Below, piece by piece: positions 21,801 through 32,645 of a stretch of DNA of 64,000 nucleotides. Source of the DNA: Datisca glomerata (lineage: Eukaryota > Streptophyta > Magnoliopsida > Cucurbitales > Datiscaceae); assembly GCA_003255025.1 (NCBI GenBank), contig QANY01004819.1, forward strand, positions 1-64,000, written 5' to 3'. The translations under genes were made by a program, and so were the position numbers. Below the pieces are notes generated by a model. The model worked only from the letters and a program-made list of their open reading frames with translations, had not been told where the DNA came from and ran no database searches. The number at the start of each line of letters is the position of its first letter. The stretch's first letter is position 1.

Positions 21801-24800
21801 CTCAAGTGTAGAAAGTAATATGCTTCTTTGCCTGTATCATGAGTGAGAAACTGATGAATTCATTTGTTACAGTGGGAGGCACTGGCTCTATTGCTCATTG
21901 GGATCAGCGTAAATCAGTTGCGTTCCTTACCTGAAGGCGCCACTGCTCTGGGTGTTCCAATTGCTCTAAGCGCATACATTTACACTTTGGTTTTTGTAAG
22001 CAACTCTGCTATTTTAGAGTATCCTTTTGTTTACTGTTATATTTTCTGTGTCTACAGTTTAGAGTAAATCTAGTTAGGTTTCAATGGATTCTTCCCATCA
22101 GCATCTTTGTTTTTCTAGGGACCATGGAGATAAGTTTATGAAATATCTATGGCACAGAAATTCCAGTTTGGTGTAGATTGATTTGTCATTTCTACAGCAC
22201 TCCCAAGGCACACATAGGACCCCTGATCATAATCTTTTTTTTTTTAAATATCTGCAACTTCAACATATGTCAAACTCAATAGATATTTGTCCTCAAGGCA
22301 TTCAACTCAACATATTGTCCTCCTCATCGTCATCTATCTATGATTATATTGGTAGAGCATTATTAGATGAACCGACACCAAAAAATGATAATAAGGACTG
22401 AAGTTGATTAGAGTCACTATAAGTGCAATCCAGTAAGTGAGATCATGGGGTTAGCAACAAGATCTTTGTGAGCTTCATGGGAAGATTATCAGAACTGGGA
22501 GAGGGTTCCAGCACATTGGGTCAGGGGGAGAGATTATACCAGAGAGAAAAAGTAATGGAGGAAGTATAGCCTTTATTACATGGTTCATGCAGCCACTTGA
22601 AAACATGTTTTTCTGACAGTATAGTAAAGGAATATAGGCATTTTTTTCCTTTGTTAAGACGTATGGATCAAATTGGCCAAAAAAATTGACAATGGGTGTC
22701 TGTGCATTAGGGCAAAGTAAATGAGTTTAATTTTCATTTTAGTATCATTTATGGCCCAGTAAAAATGCGTCCTGCTCATGGGAGATTTACCTTGGGAATT
22801 CATTTTACAGGTTACTGTTCCATCAATGGCCTCAGTTTTCAACGAGTATGCTTTGAAGAGCCAATATGACACAAGCATTTACCTTCAGGTTATATAATAC
22901 AACTTTTGTTGCTTTTATGAGTCTTGGATATAAAGTGGCATTTATAAATTTTTGTAATCTTTTCTAATATGTATGTTTAATTATACTTAAAATTAGCTTT
23001 TGTTAATGGAAAATCTAGTAGTAAAGGATTGTGCTAACGAGCCACTATGTTTGGCTGAATTTGACTAAAGTTTGAGATGATATGGAAAATTCCTCCTTAA
23101 CTTTGTTTGCCTTAGAAATTTGGCCTACTCATTTAGTGTTAAAGTATAAAAAAAAAGCATGCTCCGTCAGAAACCGTATGATGTGTTAATAGTAATTTAA
23201 TGGAGTTTCTAGATTCATTGTCCTGAAAAGCATAATAAATATGACTCTTTCATTGCTTTAGAGCCACACTTCTTTAAGTTTTCATTGTAGCCTTTAACAG
23301 ATCTCTTAGTAGTTTTTATAACTTGTATCTTCTCAACTGTCAGTGCTATATTCAAAATATAAGATTTGTAAGAATAGTGCAATTGTTATCTTCTAACCTA
23401 AATTTATCTTTCCTAAATGCAGAACTTATTTTTGTATGGATATGGTGCTTTTTTCAACTTTTTGGGGATATTAGGAACTGTTATCATTAAAGGTATGATT
23501 CTATCGGTAATATTTTACGTTGTTGTCCAGATGTTGTCTTATTAATTTTCTTTTTAATTATTGAATTTCTCACTGTCACCCTATGACTGTCAGTCCTCAA
23601 GTAACTTGTACCTGTATAAAGATCATAGAACAATGAGATATTTTTCATGTCAGAAAATAAAGGACTTGAAAAGGAGGTTACCAGATGAGTCCTTCGAGGA
23701 GTCCAACAAATTGATTCTAGTCTTCAGTTTCTTTTTCTTTTTCGGTTTTTTTCCTTTTGGTTTCTTCCCCTTTCTTCTTTGATCAGCTGTATTAGCAACT
23801 CACTGTGGAGTAATTCCATTAATTGAATACACAAGGACATTTGAAGGTTTGTCCACAGGTTGCTAATTTCTTAGGGAGATTGATTTGAGTTCAAATTAGG
23901 ATGCACAGATGAGGGCACTACATAATAATTTTTTAATAGGTAAAGCACTATATAATGATAATCCTGATAACCATAAGGTAAAATGGTAACTGATAAACTC
24001 AAGAAACTTTGGCATCTTCTAATACCGTAATAACTTGGGAGAAGTTTCCTTTTCAAATTTTGAAAGCACTTTTTAAGTGTTTCGATTTTCGGCTTATAGG
24101 TTTAATGTAAGAGAGTGACTGTACCCTTAACGTGGTACTGGAAAAATCTTGGATATTGGGCCTCATGATCATATTTTGTATGCTGTAGGTCCTAGTAGCT
24201 TTAATATCCTGGAGGGGCATTCAAAAGCTACCATGCTTCTAATAGCTAACAACGCGGCCCAAGGGATTTTATCCTCTTTTTTCTTCAAATATGCAGGTAA
24301 TTCATGCATGAAGCAGCTATTGTCCTTATCTATGTCAAAAAAGATTTTAGAGTCATATCGTGATATGGAAGTATCTCTCTTAAATTAGACTCTTATGATT
24401 TCTTTTAGCAACATTAATTAGAGGTGTTCTCTGATGCTTCAGATACAATTTTGAAGAAGTACTCTTCAACAGTTGCCACAATCTTTACGGGCATAGCATC
24501 AGCTGCCCTCTTTGGCCATAAATTGACCATGAACTTCATCTTGGGGATTTCCATTGTATTTATATCCATGCATCAGGTAATTTAAGGAGGCAAAAACTCG
24601 GTAAATATTTATGCTAACCGACTCTTTTTCATGGGACCTTATGTTTCATTTTTACCATCAGTTCTTTTCACCCCTTTCGAAAGTCAGAGATGAACAGAAG
24701 AATGGAACGATGGAGATGGTGGATGTTCAAGATAGCCACCGGTACGAGCTTGTTTTTTTAATTCTATTCCACATGATTCTGAATATTTTAGTTGCTTCTA

Positions 24801-25212
24801 CAGGCATTTGACAACTTCCCATTTCTTCTGCATGCTTGCATTTTACATAACTATATTTCCCTGAATAGGTTCAGTTTTCTTCTGCTTCTTTTTCCTTCTG
24901 AATAACTAAACGAGCTTTGAGCGCTGACGAATGTAAACGAACCCATTATTAGAAAAATTCTCATTTCTGTTGTTTTATTGCCTATTCAGGTCAAAGGATT
25001 CCTTTATAAATATGGCAGCAGGAGCAAATGAAGAGGTTAAAAGTTAACCAATTATTAGCTTGTTATCCCACAGTTGGTTAAGAAAAAAATACTACTTTCA
25101 CACTTCTGGTTTTAATTAATGACAAGCTAAACTTGTATATGCTTCTCTCCTTTTTTCCCAGGCTACTCATCGGGTAGGATCTGATGAGAGACAGCCACTT
25201 CTGCCTACTTAA
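18890..25212 (+). CDS. CMP-sialic acid transporter-like nucleotide-sugar transporter (14 coding exons)
   Basis: The protein is a multi-pass Golgi nucleotide-sugar/nucleotide antiporter of the NST family (PF04142), closest to the plant CMP-sialic acid transporter-like clade. Coding exons, all with GT-AG borders and consistent phase, are 18890-19057, 19915-20031, 20369-20425, 20879-20956, 21080-21124, 21658-21717, 21873-21995, 22811-22888, 23423-23492, 24189-24296, 24443-24576, 24662-24741, 24990-25035 and 25162-25212. Together they give 404 residues, the normal family length. The start [15 protein letters not shown] is the usual clade N-terminus. Other conserved landmarks are [71 protein letters not shown] and the C-terminal DERQPLLP. 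Hydrophobic segments fit about ten membrane helices. No frameshift or stop is present, so it is probably functional. The family is shown to move CMP-sialic acid in some assays, but plants lack a clear sialic-acid pathway, so the natural substrate is uncertain. Confidence 0.95.
20541..20756 (+). repeat. 108-bp tandem duplication in transporter intron 3
   Basis: Units 20541-20648 and 20649-20756 share GAGGTTTTAGCACCCAAAGT, CTTACACCCAATA and TCCAAACTT with scattered changes. It lies between coding exons 3 and 4 and does not touch splice sites. Confidence 0.85.
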
Positions 25213-25640
25213 AGCTACTTGGATACGGTATCCCTCGTTACACACTTGTCTAGATACTTATGTAACATTCTCTTTTTTTTAAGGCTGTGTTACCTAATGA
25301 TTTTGGTTCAAAGAGCCTTATAACACCAAATAACCAATCTGAGGTTTTATCATTATGCAGAAGTATTCTTCCAAGTAATTCTTTCAGCTTGGTTAGCGAA
25401 CGACAGTAAATGGAGCCGACGTATCACAATCACTCAAATAAAGTACAAAAAAAGGACCACAGAGCATTTCGTAAATGGGTTTGGAGCGTAGATGCTGCTG
25501 TAATTTTTGCTGATGGAGATTTAGATAGATAAAGAATTGCAACTACTGGGTATCTTCACTCTCTATATTCCTGCCTATTCTCAACTTACCATTGTTTATT
25601 TCATCTGTAGTATTGTATTTGTATTCTTTTATCCTAGACC
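25213..25640 (+). other. 3' untranslated region of the transporter gene, possibly spliced
   Basis: After the stop at 25210-25212 a plausible intron runs from GTATCC at 25228 to an AG at 25360. An AATAAAG-like polyadenylation signal sits at about 25438. The end is not fixed. Confidence 0.4.
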
Positions 25641-27460
25641 ACAGTTGAGTATTCATTTTTATTTCTTTTTTGGTCTTCTTTCAAAATATCATTTCTTATG
25701 ACCTTTAAAAACATGTTAGTGTTCAAATGTTGTGAAAGATTTTGGTTGAGAAAGTGGGATATTTGACTCTAGCATGAAATGGAGATGTTATTTATTCTTA
25801 CTGAATTGGCACCCAAATCTTACTTCAGTGCTCATAAATTTTTCTTTAGGTTATGTATGAATCTTGGAAAACATAAAGGAAAGAATAAAAATAAGAGGAA
25901 AAGTAAGAGAAATTCAAAGAAGATTTAAAAGTTAGTGTCATACTCAACATAGAAGTATAAATGGAAAATGTCTTTCCTTTTCTTTCTACCTTTTGATATC
26001 CAAAAGTATCCTTGATGTTTCTTGAAAATATGGGAATTGAATTGATGGCAAAAGTAAACTAGCAGTATTACAGAGAAAAATTCTGCGGTACTGGGTTAGT
26101 ATGATGTGTATTGAAGATTGTTCAAATGTGTTGTAAGAACATCAATGTTCAGCACATTTGACATATGCTCAATACATTTTTAAAGTATCTCATACATGAG
26201 ATATCCATGATATCACACTGGCCTAGTACCACAAAAGCTCCGTGACAAAGAACATGCTTGATAGCCTGCTAAGATGATCATTTAAGCAACCCTTATAGAA
26301 AAACTATGACAATGGTATAAATGTCACATTTCCATACTATGTATAAACATGTCATTTAGCATACACTTACTAGGATTGTAATCTTGTTTGTGGCGTATGA
26401 GCCACTAATATGTTTTTCTTCCAAGCAAAGTCGCTACTAACTGTAGCAGCTCCATGTCACTCATATAATAATCTTATTAGTAGCAAGACCTTGTTAAGGT
26501 TGTGGTATAACATGAAATATTTGATGCATACAAGTATATATATGTCAGAATATTGTTATAAGACTCATATACCTGCCTTACCCAAAAAAGTTTATTTGAT
26601 TCTCTATATGACTGGTTATGACCGTTACAACCGTCACATTTTTGTCGTTAGTTCCACCTATTCTTCATATTCTAAAATGTGGAGAAAAAAGGTTAGCTCC
26701 ACCTATTCTTCATATTCTGAATTGTGGAGAAAAAAGTTTATTCGATTCTTCATATAAATACGGAGAAATAATTTTTAAAGCTTGTTTGTAAACTTAAAAG
26801 TCAAATACTAAATAAGATAATTATAACGTTTTTAAGTTAAATAGTTCATGGTTTTTCCTAATAGAATTTCAAGAGTGTTTGGTACAAAATTGTTTCAGTT
26901 AAAATATACATAATCTATAATAAAACTCTATTTTTTTATTCCACCATCTTCTCTTGTTTTTGAGCTGTTGATCTTGTTCGTCTATTTCAATAATTTGATT
27001 AAAATTAATTTGTCAGAACTATGATGTTTTGGAGACTAGTTTTCTATAACCTTATTAAAGAAAGAACAATAAGAAAATACAGATTATTTTTTTTATCAAA
27101 TTTCCCACAGGAATCCTTTTTATTTTTAACCAAAAACAAAAGAGAATCTCTTTAAGAAACGATGGATTCTTCTTTAACAAAACCACCACCGAAAAAATGC
27201 AATTACTGAGCTAATTGCTTTGCATATCAAACCAGCTTCGCATTTATTGGCCAAAGACCTTTAGCTCAATGGTCATCCACTTTCTACAGGAATACATCTC
27301 CATAGTTCAATCCATACATCTCCACAGTTCAAACCATTGCTTTTAAAAAAACAGCTTCTGCATCAATGGATGAAAAATGCATATTCTTTTTTATAAATAC
27401 CAACCCAAGCTCGGTACATAAAACAAGAAAAATAAATACTTAAAAATAAAAATATGAGAA
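25641..27460. other. Intergenic region between the two convergent genes
   Basis: AT-rich sequence with no recognised gene. The only structured item is the 45-bp tandem repeat listed separately. Confidence 0.6.
26647..26736 (+). repeat. 45-bp tandem duplication
   Basis: Two units, 26647-26691 and 26692-26736, share TCCACCTATTCTTCATATTC and GTGGAGAAAAAAG with about three differences. Confidence 0.9.
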
Positions 27461-27890
27461 GTTGTCTGTTGTTCATCAAATCAAAAAAATAGGTGACGCT
27501 CTCAATTTCCCAATTCCATAAGTTATACACTGCATATTTAATGAAACAAATGGAGAACTAATTTAATAGCACAAAGTTGAGAGAATCAAACAGTTGACAA
27601 ATAACAAATATTTTTCCCACACAACCCTTTTCACAACTCATTCTTCTTTTTGTGTACTTAAAAAGCCAGATACAAATAGCAATAACATCATCATCATCAG
27701 ACAACTATAAAACTGGCCAATCTCAAATTCTACTCATCCACTTCAAGTACATGACACTTGAAAAAAGGAAACTGTAAAAATTAAGGTGACCAAATCCGCA
27801 GGCAAATTGAAACCAGAAGATTCAAAACATGGAGAAACACATGCCTTGAGAAATAGAACACAACAGAAAGTCAACTCATTTCATTTCCCG

Positions 27891-30800
27891 TCAATGTTCG
27901 GGAGCAGGTGCCGGGGGCTTCAAAAGTGGTTGAAGAGCCTTGACCACAATGCTCATATTTGGCCTGAATTCGGCTTCATACTGTACACATAATGCCGCCA
28001 CAGCTGCCAGCTGCGTTAACAGAAGAGGAACAAACCAACCGTAAGATCAGCTTCTATTAATGATAATGACCGTGTCCTATTATACTACTAGTATTAAAAT
28101 TTGTACCTTTGCAACTCCTTTAGGAGGATATTCTCCCTTTAACTTCGGATCCACGCATTGTTTAACTTTATCTTCACTCAGCCTTGGAGTGGCCTGACCA
28201 AAGAAAACAAAGAAAACGTCGAACCAAATTCAAAATTAAATTTGTTCATTAAAATGGGTAGAGGAGGGGGAGACCCCACTATCCAGCAGCGAACATTGTG
28301 CCCACCCGCCACCGCACCGAGGTCCCCCCAACACCTACGTTGGGGCCAAAGCTCAAAGGTAGATAAGCGGAGGGCATGAAAAGTATAAAGTGAGAAACAT
28401 ATAATAAGCTCACCCAAGTAACAAGACTTTGCTGTCCACGAGGCATAGTATGATCGACAGGTTTCCTCCCAGTAAGAAGCTCAAGGAGAACCACCCCGAA
28501 ACTGTATACATCACTCTTCTGCGTTAATTGTCCAGTCATCGCATACCTGCGCAGAGAAGATATTATACTTCATGAACAGTTATAACTTGACCGAGATAAC
28601 ACATCAATGATGTGGAATAGTTTAAAAGAGCAAAAAGTCCTGCTACTAAAAAAATGGTGATCAAATCATAAACAGACAATGATAAAATTATTTCTAGAAT
28701 CAAATTCCTAGAATATGATTGTCAGAATGTAAGATATCTGGAAAGATAAGATTATTATGTTTAGCAACGCTTGAGTATGTTATATAAATTGCATGGCATG
28801 TCATAAATTTGTTAGTCATTTCCCTACATTAGCCTTGGATTTAGAAAAATAGTTATTGGGTAAAGTTGGACAATTTGTTATATTGTTACCATCAGGATTC
28901 CTAGCGTCCCTAAAACCCACAATTTTGGGGGGTCTCAAACTTACCCTCGAACTTTAAGACACCGATACCGCTATCCCAAACAGCCCCTAGATGGATCAGA
29001 TATACTTATAGCCCTCCCTGATTATTACATCCCCAAGCACAATCACCCAAAACAAATGTCTCTGAAGAGCTAAGATTATCAGGATATCGATCATCATTTT
29101 AAGCACGCATGTATTAGAAATCCTATGAAATGTTTGACTCACAGAATAGTAAAACACGATATTAAAAGAACTGACAGGTAGCCATCCATAAAATAAGTTA
29201 AAAGTATACGAGTGAAAAATAAGAACCAGGAAAATGAATTTGGGATGCATTACTCTGGAGCATGATAGCCAAAAGTTCCCAACACTCGTGTAGAATGAAG
29301 GCGAGCAGCCATGTCAGGAGCTTGATTTGAAAGGTTAAAATCTGCAATTTTTGCTTTGTAGTCCTCGAAGAGAAGCACATTGCTAGATCGGATATCTCTA
29401 TGTATAATAGAAGGTTGGACCTTCTCATGCAAATATTCCAACCCTCTTGCTGCATCAACTGCAATTCTCACCCTCTGCATCCAATCAAGCACAGGGCCTG
29501 GTTGAGCCCCTTGTACTCCCTTTCGGCCTATACTTGCAAAAAGGACTCATATTAACTGCATACATATCATTGTAAATATGTAACTTGAAAATTAGATGTG
29601 GATGAGATGGGTTACCATGCAATATGTCATGTAGAGAACCCATGGTTGCAAACTCATAGGCTAGTACACGGATATTTCCTTCCACACAATAACCAAGCAA
29701 CTCAACGAGATTTTCATGTTTCAACCTTGATACCATGGAAACCTGATATACGAGAAATGAACAGTTTGAAATTGAAAATAAAGGAACATAATTAATTACC
29801 TAAGGAAAATTTTTAAAGCAAGTACAGGCAACTTGCAAGTCCACTCGACATTTATATATGTTAAAGAAATAATTCAAATATATAAATCCACTCTAAACCA
29901 ACAGCTTAAGCTTTTGGGTTCATTGACAACTTAACAAGGCATCAAAACGGGAGGTCTTGAGTTCAAATACTCGCATCAACAATATTCTTCTCCATTTGTC
30001 TATATGTCAGGCTCAGTAAAAAATTACATGCCTACACGTGAGGGGTGTTAAGAAATTAATTCAAATATATAAATTCGTTTTCACCCAACAACTTAAGCTT
30101 TTAGGATAATTGGTAATTTAACAATACCTATACTCACCTGAGTTAAAAATTCAACATTGGAGTCGGGCTCCGATGAAACATCAAGTTTCTTCACTGCCAC
30201 AGCTTTCCCACTATTTAAGCTTGCATAATAAACTCTACCATAAGATCCTTCACCAATCAATGCTTTGGATCCGAAGTTGTCAGTCTTTTCTTTCAGTTCA
30301 TCCAGAGACAATGCTGGCACATCAATGGGTGGTGGTGCCTTATGTACTTCAGCTTTTACAGGAGCCTGCACCTTACCTTTAGGATGACCTGAGTGCACAA
30401 CATTTTAACAGGCCTCGTTTAATAAGAATATAGCCGGGTGGAAGGGAATATAACATAGTAATAGGAGCATGCAAGACTCTTGAAAGACGTAGAACATTTC
30501 AACATATTTAATTAACTATGTGTATACAAAAATTCCATACAGACGGAGTCGAACAAAAATGAAGAACTAAAAGACAATTTGGAGAATCCATGAGTTACAG
30601 TAGGTTAATGTGTGCAGATGAAGTATTTTCACATCCCAGTATCCAGTAACAAATTGTTTTGGAGAACTTCATTCCCTGGCAGGATATGGGTCGAGTCATA
30701 AAAAGTTCAAAAAAAGGCTTTTATGATAGCCATCGTAATTGTATCATTCCATCCAGTATACACCCTAAAGAAACTAAGTTCTTAATAAAATGGAACTTCG

Positions 30801-31812
30801 AACTAACTTACTATTAGATAGTTCTATTTTACTAAATAACTTTGTGATTTTTGAACTGTAGTACGACATGAAGGGCATCAGTCATAAGGTATTTACCACA
30901 CATTTTATAATTGACTTCACAGAAACAACTAAGTCTTATTAATACACATGGTGCTAAGAATATCATGTCCTGCTTTTATCAAAAAAGAAAAGACTAAAAG
31001 AAAGAGAAAGAAAGATTAAGAAATCATGCCGTGGAAGAACATTCATCCTTGAAAATTCAACGAAAATTTTCAACTTTGTTTCTTAGGACATTAAAATTCC
31101 TTCAATAGTTAAATTAACATTCACTTTATAAAAACATGTAGCATGCGTGTTGTACCTGCTTCTAAATTATATTTTAATTTTATATTCTACTAGTTTAATC
31201 ATAGGAAAGTAGTGATAATTGAGACCTCTACCATCTGCATAATTCCTCGGGCTTTTCAGGTGCTCATTTTCGGCTGATGGGTAAGATTCTTCAACTTGAC
31301 AAGTACAACAAAGCCACCTGCGCATTCTCGCTTTCTTGCTCAGATAAAGATCTTCCTCAGCACTGGTATTATCAAATCGTACAAAGTAGCCAGGAGGAGG
31401 GGCATGTGCCTGCATTTGCCACAACAGGTTAACTAAGTACAGCCATCATGGACCCCCTAATTACCAATTTTGAAACAGAAAAAAAAAACGAAAAATGAAT
31501 TTAAGTAATGAAAGAAAATGGCAGCATCACTGGCTCTAGAATCTGAGCTCGAAATTCTTCCACTACGTGCAGCCACGATTAGAAAATTTTCCTTCTTAGC
31601 TCTTATGTCACAGTCATACCATTTAAATAATGTAACCCAAGGATGCATCATGAACATTTCAAATGAAAATTGGTTTGTGCACGTTGAATTCGATACACCT
31701 AAAAGTATCCTGAAAAAGAAATGTACAACATGTTCACCTATCCTAGAAATATAACGGAGAGAAATCCAAATTTTACCACTAATCCACGCCCGTGATAGTT
31801 CCGGCCCTCCAT
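27891..31812 (-). CDS. PTI1-like: PTI1-like protein kinase (8 coding exons)
   Basis: Receptor-like cytoplasmic Ser/Thr kinase (RLCK VIII, Pti1-like) acting at membranes downstream of receptor kinases and AGC/OXI1-type kinases. Coding exons on the minus strand, 5' to 3', are 31812-31777, 31409-31232, 30388-30138, 29742-29616, 29527-29254, 28546-28414, 28193-28107 and 28010-27891. All have GT-AG borders and joined phases, giving 401 residues. The 12-codon first exon gives [12 protein letters not shown], matching the N-terminus of related plant proteins. [13 protein letters not shown] (about 41-53) offers Cys for S-acylation. The kinase domain shows GEGSYGRV (117-124), Lys138 in AVKK and Glu151. 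The catalytic loop reads HRDIRSSN (240-247), with Arg where most kinases have Lys. The magnesium loop reads DFN instead of DFG. The activation segment ends [12 protein letters not shown]. These substitutions are shared by this clade. There is no stop or frameshift. Probably functional. Confidence 0.95.
28240..28385. other. GC-rich island inside a PTI1-like intron
   Basis: Within the intron between the sixth and seventh coding exons, about 140 bp are strikingly C/G-rich (for example GGGGGAGACCCCACTATCCA and CCCGCCACCGCACCGAGG), unlike the surrounding AT-rich intron. This suggests an inserted fragment of unknown origin. Open frames running across it are read-through of the exon. Confidence 0.6.
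29859..30123 (+). mobile_element. TRIM (terminal-repeat retrotransposon in miniature) in a PTI1-like intron
   Basis: Two 78-bp direct repeats, 29859-29936 and 30046-30123, each begin TGTTAA and end TTTAACA or CTTAACA, and share CAAATATATAAAT and ACTTAAGCTTTT/GCTTAAGCTTTT. The first is followed by AGGCATCAAAACGGG, a decayed initiator-Met tRNA primer-binding site. The second is preceded by GTGAGGGG, a polypurine-tract-like run. The internal region is only 109 bp and non-coding. These are the hallmarks of a TRIM. Its right end lies 14 bp from the intron border of the kinase exon ending at 30138, in antisense orientation to the gene. The target duplication is only partial (ATATA versus ATACC). 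Confidence 0.8.
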
Positions 31813-32235
31813 CGTCAAAACAAATTGCAATATTCAAATTCACAATCCAAGCATGAGCAGAAAATTTGGAAATCAGAAGGTAAAATCAGGAAATCAGAAG
31901 GTAAAATCCAGATACAGATTGATCTCGATTCCACCTCAACCCAATAATCAAAACACAAAACAACTGAATCAACAGCCAAATGAACAAGAACCGGGAAGAA
32001 ATACGTCCGAATGAAAAAGAACCCAGATACTATAATCTAAAAAGAACAACAGATTTCGGGTTCTGGGGGTTGTAAAAATAGAAAAGAAACAAAAAGACAA
32101 CGCTTAATTAAGAAAACAAAAAGACAGAGTGGCGGAGAAAATTGAGGCCCAGATTGAAACCGAATTAACAGGGAAGGGGGAAGTAAAAGGGGGATGAAAT
32201 GGAAACCGAAAAGAGAAAAAAGATATTGGATTACC

Positions 32236-32420
32236 TGTAGATAATCTCTCTCTCTCTCTCTCTGGGGGGTTTGTCTGTAAAACGAAAGAATGAGGGAAAG
32301 ACAGGTGGGATTTGAAGGGGTTTCGGTATTATATTCTTTGATTTCGAGGTTGGAAATTTATTTAAAGCAAAGCAAAGCCGAAGAAAGAAAGAATGACAGA
32401 GAAGCAACGCGGGGCTGAGA
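32236..32420 (-). other. Probable 5' untranslated exon and promoter of the PTI1-like gene
   Basis: On the minus strand a GA microsatellite (32245-32262) is followed by a good donor, CTACAG|GTAATCC, with the exon ending at 32235. This fits a leader intron before the ATG at 31812. A TTTAAATAAAT box at about 32355-32365 could be the TATA element, giving a start near 32330. Inferred. Confidence 0.45.
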
Positions 32421-32544
32421 GCTACTTTTCCTCTCTCTTCTCTCTCTTTTTTTAGTTTTTTTTATAATAATAATAATAATTACGGTATTATTCTGTAAAA
32501 AAATAATAATTTGAAAATTAAATTCATATTTTTTTGTCAAAGTT

Positions 32545-32645
32545 ATATTATAAATTTTATAGAGATATGAAATATGACTCGAACTCACGAACTCTAAAAT
32601 ATGAGTGTGTGAATTTAACCAATTGCGCCAATCCAGTTTGTCTGA
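32545..32645 (-). mobile_element. Candidate tRNA-derived SINE fragment
   Basis: On the minus strand GGCGCAATTGGTTAAATTC resembles a tRNA A box and, about 30 bases on, GAGTTCGAGTC resembles a B box, in the order and spacing of tRNA-derived SINEs. It continues into an AT-rich tail. It is too diverged to be a tRNA gene, and no target duplication was found. Confidence 0.4.

Noticed and set aside
22183..22401. Open frames within transporter introns (also 19784, 21444, 23561, 24149, 24611)
   Set aside because: They are exons running into introns or chance frames; only the spliced model gives the family sequence.
28279..28539. Minus-strand frame extending the kinase exon into the GC-rich intron
   Set aside because: The exon ends at 28414 with a GTGAGC donor and the next exon joins in phase; the extension is intron.
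29937..30045. tRNA-like GAGTTCAAATACTCG word, considered as a tRNA gene or SINE
   Set aside because: It lies in the internal part of the TRIM, where such sequence follows the primer-binding site; no cloverleaf.
31457..31843. 128-codon minus-strand frame overlapping the first coding exon of the kinase
   Set aside because: Different frame from the real exon and crosses an intron; the spliced model explains the locus better.
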